Shown piece by piece: positions 9,701 to 17,628 of a DNA stretch of 31,215 bases. The notes under the pieces were generated by a model. That model had not been told where the DNA came from and searched no databases. It saw nothing but the letters and a program-made list of their open reading frames with translations. This DNA comes from UBA8653 sp963978155 (GTDB taxonomy: Bacteria > Planctomycetota > Phycisphaerae > Phycisphaerales > SM1A02). Every line of letters starts with the position of its first letter. The first letter of the stretch is position 1. The stretch lies in assembly GCA_963978155.1 (NCBI GenBank), contig CAXBRK010000013.1:1-31215 (forward strand). The letters are read 5' to 3'. A program made the translations under genes and the position numbers.

Positions 9701-9854
9701 CCTCACGCTGAGCCTGGGGGCACGAAATTTGTTGAATCCGCTGATCAAAGAGGTGTACCGCTCTGAGTACATCGACCAGCAAAACATCATCGCCAACGCC
9801 TATTCCAAGGGCATCGACTTTTCCTTAAGCCTCTCGACCAAAATCGAGTTCTGA
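6768..9854 (+). CDS. TonB-dependent outer-membrane receptor with carboxypeptidase-regulatory-like N-domain
   Basis: A 1028-residue receptor. The order is a signal peptide (1-18, ending SFA), a carboxypeptidase-regulatory-like beta-sandwich (about 22-100; GxVxD and DGNWLLNDVPPGVYTI motifs), a candidate TonB box (about 108-116, EEFVVEKVE), a plug (about 130-237) containing VVRGLPDRYVNSQLNGIRLP and GDASGGAVNMVLKG, and then a 22-strand-type barrel to the C-terminal Phe (STKIEF). It imports a ligand too large or scarce for porins, using energy from the ExbB/ExbD/TonB complex encoded just downstream. The ligand is unknown: no haem or siderophore signature is visible, and the extended CarboxypepD-reg form is typical of carbohydrate or complex-substrate receptors. 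It starts 3 bp after the preceding gene. Confidence 0.95.
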   Translation: MPHPCHILALILASWSFAQDAGALRGRVMDGDFGLPLADARIVVSELERTTQSGSDGNWLLNDVPPGVYTIVVSKAGFIQSLRGDVVVRSGTPSDVNFELMGQFDDQEEFVVEKVETVGGTELGLLQLRAESPALLDSISSELISRAGAGDAGAALKLISGATVQDGKYAVVRGLPDRYVNSQLNGIRLPTADADKRAVELDQFPSTVIRTIEVSKTFTPDQQGDASGGAVNMVLKGVPDVTYFSFKASTRWNSQASGRSDFLSYDGGGVGDFGFESDSRTISRVGPYFEGLGGGTPDFNFVVDRPGALGVSTIQSPIQGGFTLAAGGREELSSSIPLIGGGLLGLNTSVFYNRDASYYDDGINDRWSREGLDAGMAPADTQQTAPEEFLTRVYDVTRASQSVNWGGFASLTLELDNTDVALNYLYTRDVKDTAVLATNTRGRDFYLDPAFDGNGDGSPDFPGGVDANPDVSPYVRSEALTYNERYTQTLQLLVTHRLTGWQPNLPGVQWLTPELTLSASSSIASSYTPDSRRLAGIWREGGTDGNSNGGWTLFQPGANVNFGNLTRTWEDIEETSDQLSLDLSLPFEVDRKRSGAVSAGLFADRTDRTFDNFALSNTGDLGFDNGLDPSDINYEQASQILNGAGFDGSYSDFFEDNPYYLRDAQVGADYVGTQAIDAAYLMMDYPLSPTMSATVGARLEQTDLGITVTPQSDFAVYYDYVLGGPIALEPGLADVDFSRSDFLPAASLRWSIKDDISFRSSWSKTIARQTYKELTPLIQQEYLGGPIFIGNQRLGISTLSNLDLRMDWTPYEGGLVSGSWFYKDLTDPIETVQRRQNGFGYTTVTNYDEGTLNGIELEVRQKLGEFNDEWAGLSVGFNATFIDSVVTLPADEAATFDSPVIQAPMSERQMANAPEYLLNLFLNYDNEETGSQFGVYYTRQGTSLVAGATVENDNYIPNIFSVPYDTLNVTFSQRLGRYLTLSLGARNLLNPLIKEVYRSEYIDQQNIIANAYSKGIDFSLSLSTKIEF

Positions 9855-9871
9855 ATCTGCAGGATTGATTT

Positions 9872-10675
9872 ATGCAACCCCCTCGATCACCCCAAACCCA
9901 AGTCTTGCGTCTGCTCCTTCCGACGTCGTTGTTGCTGATGGCCTTCGGGGCTTCCGCCACCTTGGTTCCCGAGGATGACGGCGCCAATCTGGAGGACACC
10001 CGAAGCATGATTGCGGAGTGGGTCGAGACCCGAAGGGTGTATTCCGAAGAGATGGCCAACTGGAAGATTGGCCGAGAGATGCTGATGCAGCGTGCGGAGG
10101 TCTACCAGCGCGATATCGCGGACCTCAAGGCACGAACCGCCGAGACCTCAGCCAGCATTACCGAAGCGGATACTCGAAGAACCGAACTTGAAACCGAACG
10201 TGATGCCCTCAAGGCTGCCTCGGTCTCCCTGGTCGATTCCATTGCCGCGCTCGAGTCGAGGACGCTTCGCCTGTTGGACCGGGTGCCTCCGGTGTTGTCT
10301 GATCGTCTCCGACCTCTTTCGGCCCGTATCCCTGAACCGGGATCAGACACCAAAGTTGGTTTGGGCGAGCGGTTCCAGAACGTCGTGGGCCTCCTCAACG
10401 AACTGAACAAAGCCAATCGTGCCATCACCACCGCGACCGAGCGGCGAGACTTTGAAAGCGGTGCTTCGGCCGAGGTCACCGTGGTCTACCTCGGTCTGGG
10501 GCAAGCCTATTACGCCGCCGAACGGGGGGCGGTCGCCGGCACCGGAACCGCTGGTCCTGATGGGTGGGTGTGGTCCGAAGCCCCCGCGGAAGCGGATGCC
10601 ATTCGCCGGGTCATTGCCATTTTGCAGAACACCGAGCCTGCGGCGTACGTCGGGCTTCCCATTCGTATCGACTAA
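9872..10675 (+). CDS. DUF3450-type periplasmic coiled-coil protein of a TonB2 system
   Basis: A 267-residue protein. AGGA lies 7 bases before the ATG. It has a signal sequence (about 1-29, ending FGASA) and a long coiled coil (about 40-125: KARTAETSASITEADTRRT and similar). Its C-terminal part contains VVYLGLGQAYYAAERG and a GWVWSE element, the conserved pattern of DUF3450 (Pfam family known mainly beside TonB2-type exbB genes). The length matches the family (about 260). The biochemical role is not established. Its fixed place just before ttpC suggests a periplasmic accessory of the motor. It lies 17 bp after the receptor and 14 bp before ttpC, within the same operon. Confidence 0.85.
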   Translation: MQPPRSPQTQVLRLLLPTSLLLMAFGASATLVPEDDGANLEDTRSMIAEWVETRRVYSEEMANWKIGREMLMQRAEVYQRDIADLKARTAETSASITEADTRRTELETERDALKAASVSLVDSIAALESRTLRLLDRVPPVLSDRLRPLSARIPEPGSDTKVGLGERFQNVVGLLNELNKANRAITTATERRDFESGASAEVTVVYLGLGQAYYAAERGAVAGTGTAGPDGWVWSEAPAEADAIRRVIAILQNTEPAAYVGLPIRID

Positions 10676-10689
10676 GAAGGATCAGACTG

Positions 10690-12186
10690 ATGCATTGCAA
10701 CTTTGCTTCGCTCCTCGTGGCTGCCTTCTTGGCGCTTCCCTCCATCGCTCAATCCGATGAGGTCACTTTCGATTCTGCGTCCGCCGACATCCAAAACCAG
10801 TTGGAAGTGGCGATTGCTGAACTGGCCGAACTTCGAGATCGGATTGCCTCTGAAACCGTTCCCCTGAGCCGGGAACTGTCGGCTTTGGAAGCCGAGCTGC
10901 AAGAGGTTCGAACTGAATACGACAGCACGGTTCGTCTTCTCGATGGCCGGACCTTGGATCTCACCAACCTCGCGGCCGACATCAAAAGCCGAAATGATGA
11001 AGCCAGCTATCTCAACAATCTGTTGAGCGAATTCATTCGCAACTTTGAGCCCCGGCTTCATATCGCCGAGGTGCAGCGTTACGGCGACCGGATTGAAGCG
11101 GCTCGGATCGCTCCGGAAAGTTCCAATTTGACTCCGGCCGAGATCTACGCCGAGCAAATCAAGATTCTTGACTTGGCCCTTGAGCGACTGGAGGACGCCT
11201 TCGGGGGCACGCGCTTCGGTGGTACGGCCGTCGATGACGATGGCTCGGTCTTGGCCGGTCAATTCGTTTTGATCGGCCCGGCGGGGGTCTTCTTGGCGGA
11301 TGACGGTCGAACGGGTGCATCCCATCCCGACCCCCGGGCAAACTCGCTCGAACCTTCCATGCTTTCCTTTATCAATCCCGCCGATGCCGAAGCCGCTCAG
11401 GCTCTTGTGCAAGATGGTGCCGGCACCTTCCCTCTCGACCCCACCCTGTTGAACGCCAGGAAGATTGAGGAGACGGAAGAGACCTTCTTGGAGCACGTTC
11501 AAAAAGGTGGGCCAGTGATGTATCCCATCGCCGGAATGTTCGTGGCCGCCATGCTGGTTTCGATTCTGAAGTACTTCTCCATGCTGTTCACCCCCGGGGC
11601 CAGCAAGCGCCGGATCAAGCGTCTCGGTGCCGCGGTCTTGGCGAACGACTCGGAAACCGCACTGGCCGAGGCCCGCCGTATCGGCGGCCCCACTGGGCGC
11701 ATGCTGGCGGATGGCATTGAGCACATGGACCATCCGAAGGAACTCGTCGAAGAGATCATGTACGAGTCTGTCCTCGAGACCAAACTGAAGCTGCAACGAC
11801 TCCTGCCTCTGGTGGCCATCATTGCCGCCGCGGCTCCGCTCATGGGGCTGTTGGGCACGGTGACCGGCATCATCAACACCTTCAAGATGATTACGGTCTT
11901 TGGTACCGGTGATCCGAAAACTCTCTCTGGTGGTATCTCTGAAGCTTTGATCACCACCAAGTTCGGTCTTGTGGTGGCCATTCCCTCGCTGATCATTCAT
12001 GCCTTCCTGAGCCGGACCGCGAAAGGAAAGATCGATGGCATGGAGCAAGCGGCCATTTCCTTCACCAACGTTTTGGCCATCCTCCAAGGCAAGCCCGCGG
12101 AGGAAGCGGAAGATCAAGAATCTGAAGAGATGGCTCCGACCAGCGCTGCAGCTGAGGAAAGCACTCAGGAAGACGGTGAGGACTGA
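10690..12186 (+). CDS. ttpC: TtpC-like extended ExbB/TolQ proton-channel protein
   Basis: A 498-residue protein starting at ATG 10690, with AGAAGGA 8 bases upstream; the open frame extends further 5' but overlaps the previous gene. It has a signal peptide (1-22), a periplasmic coiled-coil region (about 33-115), and a second extracytoplasmic region to about 270. Then come three membrane segments: about 277-299, 371-393 (AAAPLMGLLGTVTGIINTF, the MotA/TolQ/ExbB signature) and 417-440. The acidic tail is rich in Glu. Vibrio TtpC has this architecture and is required with ExbB2-ExbD2-TonB2 for TonB2 function. Here it should form or stabilise the inner-membrane motor using proton motive force. It is followed 2 bp later by exbB. 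Confidence 0.9.
   Translation: MHCNFASLLVAAFLALPSIAQSDEVTFDSASADIQNQLEVAIAELAELRDRIASETVPLSRELSALEAELQEVRTEYDSTVRLLDGRTLDLTNLAADIKSRNDEASYLNNLLSEFIRNFEPRLHIAEVQRYGDRIEAARIAPESSNLTPAEIYAEQIKILDLALERLEDAFGGTRFGGTAVDDDGSVLAGQFVLIGPAGVFLADDGRTGASHPDPRANSLEPSMLSFINPADAEAAQALVQDGAGTFPLDPTLLNARKIEETEETFLEHVQKGGPVMYPIAGMFVAAMLVSILKYFSMLFTPGASKRRIKRLGAAVLANDSETALAEARRIGGPTGRMLADGIEHMDHPKELVEEIMYESVLETKLKLQRLLPLVAIIAAAAPLMGLLGTVTGIINTFKMITVFGTGDPKTLSGGISEALITTKFGLVVAIPSLIIHAFLSRTAKGKIDGMEQAAISFTNVLAILQGKPAEEAEDQESEEMAPTSAAAEESTQEDGED
12178..12182 (+). promoter_or_regulatory. Ribosome binding site supporting a TTG start for exbB
   Basis: GAGGA lies 6 bases before TTG 12189. The next in-frame ATG is at residue 26, inside the first membrane helix, so the TTG is preferred. 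Confidence 0.6.
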
Positions 12187-12188
12187 TC

Positions 12189-12815
12189 TTGACCAGCCCG
12201 AGTCTCCAACCTGGTTCCCTGTGGCAGGAAGCCCTTCAGACCTGGAATACGGGTGGTTGGGCCATGATTGCCATTGCGCTGACCGCGTTGGCGATGTTTG
12301 GTTTGGGGCTTCGGGTTTGGCTTGAGGTGGCGGCCTTTGGTCACCGTGGTGTCAAGTTGTCCGAGCTGCCGAGGTGGCTGGAACAAGCCCACCTGCGGGA
12401 GGGACGGGTGGGTGATCTGGTTTCTGATTTTGCTTCGTGCGATTCCTTGGACGCCGTTGAGAGCCGCCTTGCCAGCGTGCAGGCCAGTCAAATTCGTCCC
12501 TTGGAGCGCGAGTTGAAGCTGATGAAGGTGTGTGTCAGCGCGGCCCCACTGCTTGGCTTGTTGGGTACGGTCACCGGCATGCTCACGACCTTCGCGGCCC
12601 TGTCAGAAGGTTCGGGTGGCGACCAGACGATGAGCGCGATCGCCGGTGGGATTTCCGAAGCGTTGGTGACCACCATGACTGGACTGGTCATTGCCCTGCC
12701 GGGGCTTTTCTTCCAATACGTGCTCGGTCGAAAGTTTGCGGAATACCGCTACTTCCTCGACCGACTTGAGACGATGTGCCGGCAGCGATTGCTTCGCCGG
12801 TCGATGGTGGCTTGA
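12189..12815 (+). CDS. exbB: ExbB/TolQ-type proton-channel subunit
   Basis: A 208-residue inner-membrane protein with three predicted helices: about 24-45, 113-137 (AAPLLGLLGTVTGMLTTFAAL, the family signature) and 159-182 (LVTTMTGLVIALPGLFF). ExbB pentamers surround ExbD dimers and use the proton gradient to energise TonB. The translation start is TTG, supported by a good Shine-Dalgarno and by the position of the first helix. The length is close to the short ExbB2 type. It sits 2 bp after ttpC and 16 bp before exbD. It shares the signature helix with the longer TtpC, so the operon encodes two ExbB-family proteins, as in Vibrio TonB2 clusters. Confidence 0.93.
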   Translation: MTSPSLQPGSLWQEALQTWNTGGWAMIAIALTALAMFGLGLRVWLEVAAFGHRGVKLSELPRWLEQAHLREGRVGDLVSDFASCDSLDAVESRLASVQASQIRPLERELKLMKVCVSAAPLLGLLGTVTGMLTTFAALSEGSGGDQTMSAIAGGISEALVTTMTGLVIALPGLFFQYVLGRKFAEYRYFLDRLETMCRQRLLRRSMVA

Positions 12816-12831
12816 TTCTGGAGACCATGCC

Positions 12832-13263
12832 ATGGGACGATTCCGAGACAACACAGATTCAGGTGAAGAAACACTGATCGACATGTCCCCGTTGATCGAC
12901 TGCGTGTTCATTCTGTTGATCTTCTTCATCGTGACCACCACCTTTGTTGAAGAGACCGGGGTCGAGGTGGACAAGCCGCAGGCAGCTTCCAGTGTCAACT
13001 TGGAGAAGCAAAGCATCATCATCGCCTTGACCGAAGAGGGCGAGGTGATCTTCAACGAAAAGCCCATCGGCTTCAGTGGCATTCAGCCATTGATTCGTCG
13101 AAAGCTGCAACGTGAAGAACTACCGGTGATTGTCGAAGCCGATCGGTCGGCTGATGCGGGTGATCTGATGCGGGTGATTGACGAAGCCAAGATCGGCGCC
13201 ATGGCCGCCGGCAAGCCTGATTTGAAAGTCTCAGTGGCCACTCGCAAAGGTGGAGGTGCGTGA
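12832..13263 (+). CDS. exbD: ExbD/TolR biopolymer-transport protein
   Basis: A 143-residue protein. GGAG lies 8 bases before ATG 12832; the longer open frame upstream overlaps exbB and is rejected. The sequence LIDMSPLIDCVFILLIFFIV holds the single membrane helix (about 19-39), with the conserved membrane Asp at residue 23 that carries protons in ExbD. The rest is the periplasmic domain (VDKPQAASS ... PVIVEADRSADAGDLMRVIDEAK). It pairs with ExbB. The stop codon overlaps the tonB ATG (TGATG), so translation is probably coupled. Confidence 0.94.
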   Translation: MGRFRDNTDSGEETLIDMSPLIDCVFILLIFFIVTTTFVEETGVEVDKPQAASSVNLEKQSIIIALTEEGEVIFNEKPIGFSGIQPLIRRKLQREELPVIVEADRSADAGDLMRVIDEAKIGAMAAGKPDLKVSVATRKGGGA

Positions 13264-13931
13264 TGCATGACCAGTCGAATTCATCGTGGCTTGCCCGCTT
13301 TGGGCGATCATCTTTGGCCTTCGTTTTGGCCATAGGCTGCACCGCGTTCTTTTTCATGGTGCTTCCGTTGCTCCAGGCCATCAACTCTCCTTTCCAAGGT
13401 GATTCTGTGGGCCGTGCCATGGAAGTGGTCACCGTGCCTCCACCGCCCCCACCTCCGATGGAAGAGCCCGACGAGCCGGAGCCCGAACCCGAGCCCGAGC
13501 CGCCCCAGATGGATTCCACTCCCGAGCCACTCGACATCAGCCAGTTGGAGGTCATGCTGAATCCTGGATTTGGTGACTTCTTGGGCGGCGATTTCGGTGT
13601 CCAGTTGAAAAGTGCCATGGCCAGCAGTGAAGAGATGAATGAGATCTTCTCTTCATCCGAGCTTGATCAGAAGGCACGCCGGTTGAACGTGGTGCAGCCG
13701 CGTCTCACATCTACCTTGCTGCGTCAAACACCAGCCACGGTGGTCGTGATCTTCATCGTTGATGAAAACGGTCGGGTTCAAGATCCCAAAGTCCAGCGCA
13801 CCACGAACACTGCGTTCGACCGTTCGGCGCTCGCGGCCATCCGCCAGTGGAAATTTGAGCCCGCCAAGGCCCAAGGTCGTGCCGTTTCCAGTCGTCTTCG
13901 CCAGTCGTTCTCCTTTGAGAACAACAACTAA
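13263..13931 (+). CDS. tonB: TonB energy-transducing protein (TonB2-like, short)
   Basis: A 222-residue protein. ATG 13263 overlaps the exbD stop by one base, with GGAGG 6 bases upstream; a GTG one codon earlier is less likely. It has an N-terminal membrane helix (about 18-40), a short Pro-rich spacer (59-82: seven Pro in a row, then Glu-Pro repeats), a linker, and a C-terminal TonB domain (about 140-218) with VVVIFIVDENGRVQDPKV and FDRSALAAIRQWKFEP. The domain transmits energy from the motor to the receptor. The spacer is short compared with E. coli TonB, as in Vibrio TonB2. The encoded receptor at 6768 is the obvious partner. Confidence 0.94.
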   Translation: MHDQSNSSWLARFGRSSLAFVLAIGCTAFFFMVLPLLQAINSPFQGDSVGRAMEVVTVPPPPPPPMEEPDEPEPEPEPEPPQMDSTPEPLDISQLEVMLNPGFGDFLGGDFGVQLKSAMASSEEMNEIFSSSELDQKARRLNVVQPRLTSTLLRQTPATVVVIFIVDENGRVQDPKVQRTTNTAFDRSALAAIRQWKFEPAKAQGRAVSSRLRQSFSFENNN

Positions 13932-13958
13932 GCATCGTTCCGTGCAGGAATTCCTTCC

Positions 13959-15341
13959 ATGATTTCAATGTTTACTGTCAACCTTGCTTTCCTGGTCTCG
14001 GCCGCATGTGGTCAGGTCTCCTCGGATATGGACCAGGGCCTCCAGCAAGATGCCCTACAGCGTGTCTTTGGTTCGCCGGGATTCGCCGAACGGTTCGCCG
14101 AGAGTTACTTGGCTGAAAATGATGTTGTGCCCTCCGTCACGGCGGACGAGCAGTTGGTGGTGCAAGAGGTGCAGCAACTCCTCTCAGAAGACAACCGCGA
14201 TGAGGCGGAGGCCCTTCTGAAGGAGAATCTTGGGTTGGCTTCCAGCGCGGTCTACGACTACCTGTTGGCCAATCTTTATTTCCAAGACGAGAAGCTTGAT
14301 TTGGCGGCGGTGACCTACGAATCAGCCACTCGAAAGTGGCCTCGCTATCGGCAGGCTTGGCAGAATCTTGGGATTGTTCAAATCAAACGGGGGGAGTTTT
14401 CCAAAGCCATCCCGGCGTTTGTCAAAGTGATCGAGATGGGCGGGGGGACGGCCATCTGCTACGGCTTGCTTGGCTTTGCTCATTCCAGTGAGGGGCATCA
14501 TCTCTCGGCGGAATCGGCTTTTCGCATGGCCATCCTTCTTGACCCCTCAACCAAGGATTGGCAGATGGGCCTGGCGCGTGCATTCTTCGATTTGAAGCGT
14601 TGGGACGATGCCATTGCGCTGACGGGCAACATGCTCGAGAGTGACCCCGAGTCCGCCCAATTGTGGATTCTGCAAGCCAACGCGTACATCGGCCTCGAAA
14701 AGCCCATGAAGGCCGCCGAGAATTTTGAAATTGTCGATCGTCTGGGCAAAGCCACCCCTGATTCTTTGATGCTTCTGGGTGACATCTATCTCAACAGCGA
14801 ACTCTTTGCTCCCGCAGTGGATGTGTATCTGCGGGTTTTGGAAGGTGAGCAGCCAGAACTCGGCCGGTTGGTCCGAAGCGCCAAGATTCTCTCGGCCCGA
14901 AATGCCAACGATCAGTCCAAGCGGTTGTTGTCGGCCGTTCAGTCCACGATTGGTGAGGATGAAGCAGATCCTGAACTGAAGAAGGAAGTTCTTCGTCTTT
15001 CCGCCCGAATCGCTCTGGCGGAAGGCGACGGTGATTTGGAGGCGCGGATTCTGAAGCAGATCGTTGATCTTGACCCACTCGATGGCGATGCCTTGTTGCT
15101 CTTGGGGCGTCATGCGGTTCGGACATCGAATGATGCGCAAGCGATCTTCTACTTCGAGCGTGCGATGGCGATCGATGCCTCTGAGGCCGACGCCAACCTT
15201 GAGCTGGGCAAATTGTTGTCGGCCCAAGGTAAGTATGCAGAAGCGCTTCCCAAGCTTCGCCGGGCCCAGCAAATCGATCCTCGCGAGCCTGTTCAGCGGT
15301 TCTTGGAGCAGATCGAGAAGAGAGCCGGCCGAGGCGGCTGA
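13959..15341 (+). CDS. TPR protein of the TonB2-type operon
   Basis: A 460-residue protein. The signal peptide (MISMFTVNLAFLVSAACG) is followed by about ten tetratricopeptide-like helix pairs, for example RQAWQNLGIVQIKRGEFSKA, DSLMLLGDIYLNSELFAPA and DANLELGKLLSAQGKYAEA, the last with canonical TPR spacing. TPR proteins often follow tonB in TonB2 clusters, and the Vibrio cholerae cluster has one in this place. It probably acts as a periplasmic scaffold. The start ATG 13959 has AGGAA 8 bases upstream; ATG 13968 is an alternative. It lies 27 bp after tonB and 5 bp before the glycosylase gene. Confidence 0.9.
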   Translation: MISMFTVNLAFLVSAACGQVSSDMDQGLQQDALQRVFGSPGFAERFAESYLAENDVVPSVTADEQLVVQEVQQLLSEDNRDEAEALLKENLGLASSAVYDYLLANLYFQDEKLDLAAVTYESATRKWPRYRQAWQNLGIVQIKRGEFSKAIPAFVKVIEMGGGTAICYGLLGFAHSSEGHHLSAESAFRMAILLDPSTKDWQMGLARAFFDLKRWDDAIALTGNMLESDPESAQLWILQANAYIGLEKPMKAAENFEIVDRLGKATPDSLMLLGDIYLNSELFAPAVDVYLRVLEGEQPELGRLVRSAKILSARNANDQSKRLLSAVQSTIGEDEADPELKKEVLRLSARIALAEGDGDLEARILKQIVDLDPLDGDALLLLGRHAVRTSNDAQAIFYFERAMAIDASEADANLELGKLLSAQGKYAEALPKLRRAQQIDPREPVQRFLEQIEKRAGRGG

Positions 15342-15346
15342 AATTC

Positions 15347-15949
15347 TTGAGTGCCAAGTCGCACCAGTTCTTGTTGGATGCTGCCGCTCGATGGCCCAAA
15401 CTCCACCGGGTGCTGGAGGGCGTGGGCCCTATTCATCGCCAAGCGCGGCGGAATTTGCCTCTCCCCGAATCGTTGTGCCGTGCTGTCGCTGGCCAACAGC
15501 TCTCGGTTGCGGCTGCTGAAACCATCTGGTCACGTTTCGAAGCATTCCGAGCTCAGCGGCCTTTGGTGCCATTTTTGGCGAAGGTGACTGATGCGGATCT
15601 TCGAGGCTGCGGTTTGTCCTTTGCCAAAATCCGTTCCATCCGTGCCATCGGCCACGCTGCGGAGCAAGGTCAGTTGGAGCCCGGTCGAGTGATGCGAATG
15701 GATCATGTTGATCGCACGGCTTGCCTCACCAAGATTCCTGGAATCGGTCCGTGGACGGCGGACATGATCGGGATTTTTTATTGCGGGGACCCAGACATCT
15801 GGCCCGACGGTGATCTGGTGGCTCGTCGAACCTTGCAGCTCCTGGTGGGGAAGCGGTCGAGGACCGTTCGCGTCGCCTTGACCTTCTCACCGTGGCGCTC
15901 ACGGCTTGCCATGGCCATGTGGAGGGCGGTTGATCAGGGACTGCTCTGA
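15347..15949 (+). CDS. AlkA-like DNA-3-methyladenine glycosylase (HhH-GPD)
   Basis: A 200-residue protein of the helix-hairpin-helix GPD superfamily. The hairpin is at 126-142 (CLTKIPGIGPWTADMIG) and the catalytic Asp is D156 in IWPDGDLVARR, the AlkA arrangement; ESLCRAVAGQQLSVAAA is the usual upstream helix. It removes alkylated purines in base excision repair. The start is TTG 15347, with GAGGCGG about 9 bases upstream; no earlier in-frame ATG exists. It lacks the N-terminal AlkA_N domain. It lies 5 bp after the TPR gene, so it is likely read from the TonB operon although its role is unrelated. It converges with the next gene, with 11 bp between stops. Confidence 0.9.
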   Translation: MSAKSHQFLLDAAARWPKLHRVLEGVGPIHRQARRNLPLPESLCRAVAGQQLSVAAAETIWSRFEAFRAQRPLVPFLAKVTDADLRGCGLSFAKIRSIRAIGHAAEQGQLEPGRVMRMDHVDRTACLTKIPGIGPWTADMIGIFYCGDPDIWPDGDLVARRTLQLLVGKRSRTVRVALTFSPWRSRLAMAMWRAVDQGLL

Positions 15950-15960
15950 ATGAATGCCGC

Positions 15961-17448
15961 TCAACGGTCGTGGTGTCGGAGAGCTTCCTCAAGTTCGCCG
16001 AGATGCTTCTCGTAAGGCTTCCAACGATCTTGGGACGAGCGATAGATCGGCCGATTGACCTGCGCGTAACTCAGTGTGAGGACCAGCCGATCGCTTTTGT
16101 GGAACTGCAGGCAATTTGGATCCCATTCCAGTCCAAGATGGTCCACCATTTTTCGGGACTCTTGCTCGGCGTCTTCCAAGAGGGCCTCGTACTCGACATG
16201 CAGGATGTGCTCGGGGAGGAGTTTGGTCCAGTGTTGCATCAGCCGTTCAATTTGGCGGTACACGAAGCCAATGCTTTTGAGTTCGGTGGTGTACGTGTAG
16301 GAATACTTGTGTGGATTGAACCAATTGCTGAACACCGACAAGGCGTTGTCGAAGGGATTCCGCCGGACGAAGATGAATTTGGCCATTGGGTACATCTGGT
16401 GCAGCAGGCCCACAAACCAGTAGTTCTCCAGACTCTTGTTGACGACCCGAAGGCACTGGCCTTGATTGAGATCGTCGAGTTCCTTGAGGTGTCGGCTGGC
16501 CACTTGATCCAAGAGGTCGGCTTGGATGCCAGTCATGCAGTCGGGCATTGAGCTTTTGCTCTGGATGAGATCGGGAAGCGACTGCGCGAGAATCTCAATG
16601 TGACGAAGTTCTCCCGCACTCAGGACTTGGTTGTGGGCGCCCAAGATTTGTTCGACAAGGGTGGTGCCCGACCGTGGCATGCCGACAATGAAGACGGGCA
16701 CCTGGCTTTGGCAGGAGCTACGGGGGAGATTTTGAAATGTTTCCTCACCGTAGACCTTTATGTAGGTATCAACTCGTGAGGCGTATTCATTCGGATCAAA
16801 ATTGGTTTGGAAGTTGGCATTCCCCTTCTTCCATGCGGCCATGGCTTGGTCGAACTTTTTGAGTTTGTCCAGTGCTCTTCCCTGAACAAATGCTGTTTTT
16901 CGGTACACCGTACTTTGATCGTTGGTCCGCGCCATCAGCTTCTCGGCTTGCTCGACAGCTTCAGAGAATGCTCCGGCATGAAAATGCAGTTGGGCAAGGG
17001 AATATTCTGCATCGTCGCGGAAAGGGCTGGCTGAGTTGATGCTTTCAAAGCACTTGCGTGCGGATTCGTATTCCCCCATCCTTTCGAGCAACTTTCCCTT
17101 TTCGAGGGACGCTTCCGGGAAGCTGGGCTGCAGTTGCAGAGCCTGATTCAAAGCGGTGAGGGCTGCTTCGGCATTGCCCAGTTCGATCTCCAGCCGTCCC
17201 AGCGAGGCCAGTATCGAAGGCTCGTTTGGTTTGAGGACCAGGGCATTCTTGAGGTGCTTTCTTGCCAGATCGTAGAGACCACCGGCGGTTAAGCAGCGTC
17301 CCTTCAGATGCCATGCGTTCACATCATGAAGATTGGCCTGCAAGCATGTGTCGCACAAATGGATGGCCCGGAGATGATCATTTTGGCTGAACGCCTGCAT
17401 GGCTTGCTGCAAGGCTGGAGTGACCTTGGTGAAGGGGCGTTGGGCCAT
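15961..17448 (-). CDS. TPR-domain sulfotransferase A
   Basis: A 495-residue protein. The N-terminal half (about 10-235) is TPR-like helix pairs such as NAWHLKGRCLTAGGLYDLA and ASLGRLEIELGNAEAALTAL. The C-terminal half is a PAPS-dependent sulfotransferase with a 5'-phosphosulfate loop at 253-268 (FIVGMPRSGTTLVEQIL) and a 3'-phosphate region FIFVRRNPFDNALSVFSNWF. The likely catalytic or acidic residue follows in SAGELRHIE. Such proteins transfer sulfate to a hydroxyl acceptor (Tyr or sugar); the acceptor here is unknown. AGGA precedes the ATG by about 6 bases. No signal peptide is visible, so it appears cytoplasmic. It is a paralog of the gene at 18668. Confidence 0.92.
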   Translation of the reverse strand: MAQRPFTKVTPALQQAMQAFSQNDHLRAIHLCDTCLQANLHDVNAWHLKGRCLTAGGLYDLARKHLKNALVLKPNEPSILASLGRLEIELGNAEAALTALNQALQLQPSFPEASLEKGKLLERMGEYESARKCFESINSASPFRDDAEYSLAQLHFHAGAFSEAVEQAEKLMARTNDQSTVYRKTAFVQGRALDKLKKFDQAMAAWKKGNANFQTNFDPNEYASRVDTYIKVYGEETFQNLPRSSCQSQVPVFIVGMPRSGTTLVEQILGAHNQVLSAGELRHIEILAQSLPDLIQSKSSMPDCMTGIQADLLDQVASRHLKELDDLNQGQCLRVVNKSLENYWFVGLLHQMYPMAKFIFVRRNPFDNALSVFSNWFNPHKYSYTYTTELKSIGFVYRQIERLMQHWTKLLPEHILHVEYEALLEDAEQESRKMVDHLGLEWDPNCLQFHKSDRLVLTLSYAQVNRPIYRSSQDRWKPYEKHLGELEEALRHHDR

Positions 17449-17628
17449 ACCGTCATCCTACCCTGATCCGAAACCAGCACGGTGGGGCAGTTTCTTCTGG
17501 GGAGCCATGTGATATAGCCCCTTTTGGGATGTCGGTTCGCCCCATCTTCATATTGACCGCCTGATGTCTCTCGGTGAACACACTGGATTTCCGGGGATGA
17601 GACTCGTACTTTGATCGTAATCATGTGT

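Noticed and set aside
10672..12117. Long (481-codon) minus-strand open frame
   Set aside because: Antisense to ttpC, whose product has clear membrane helices and family signatures; the antisense protein is His/Gly/Arg-rich without motif.
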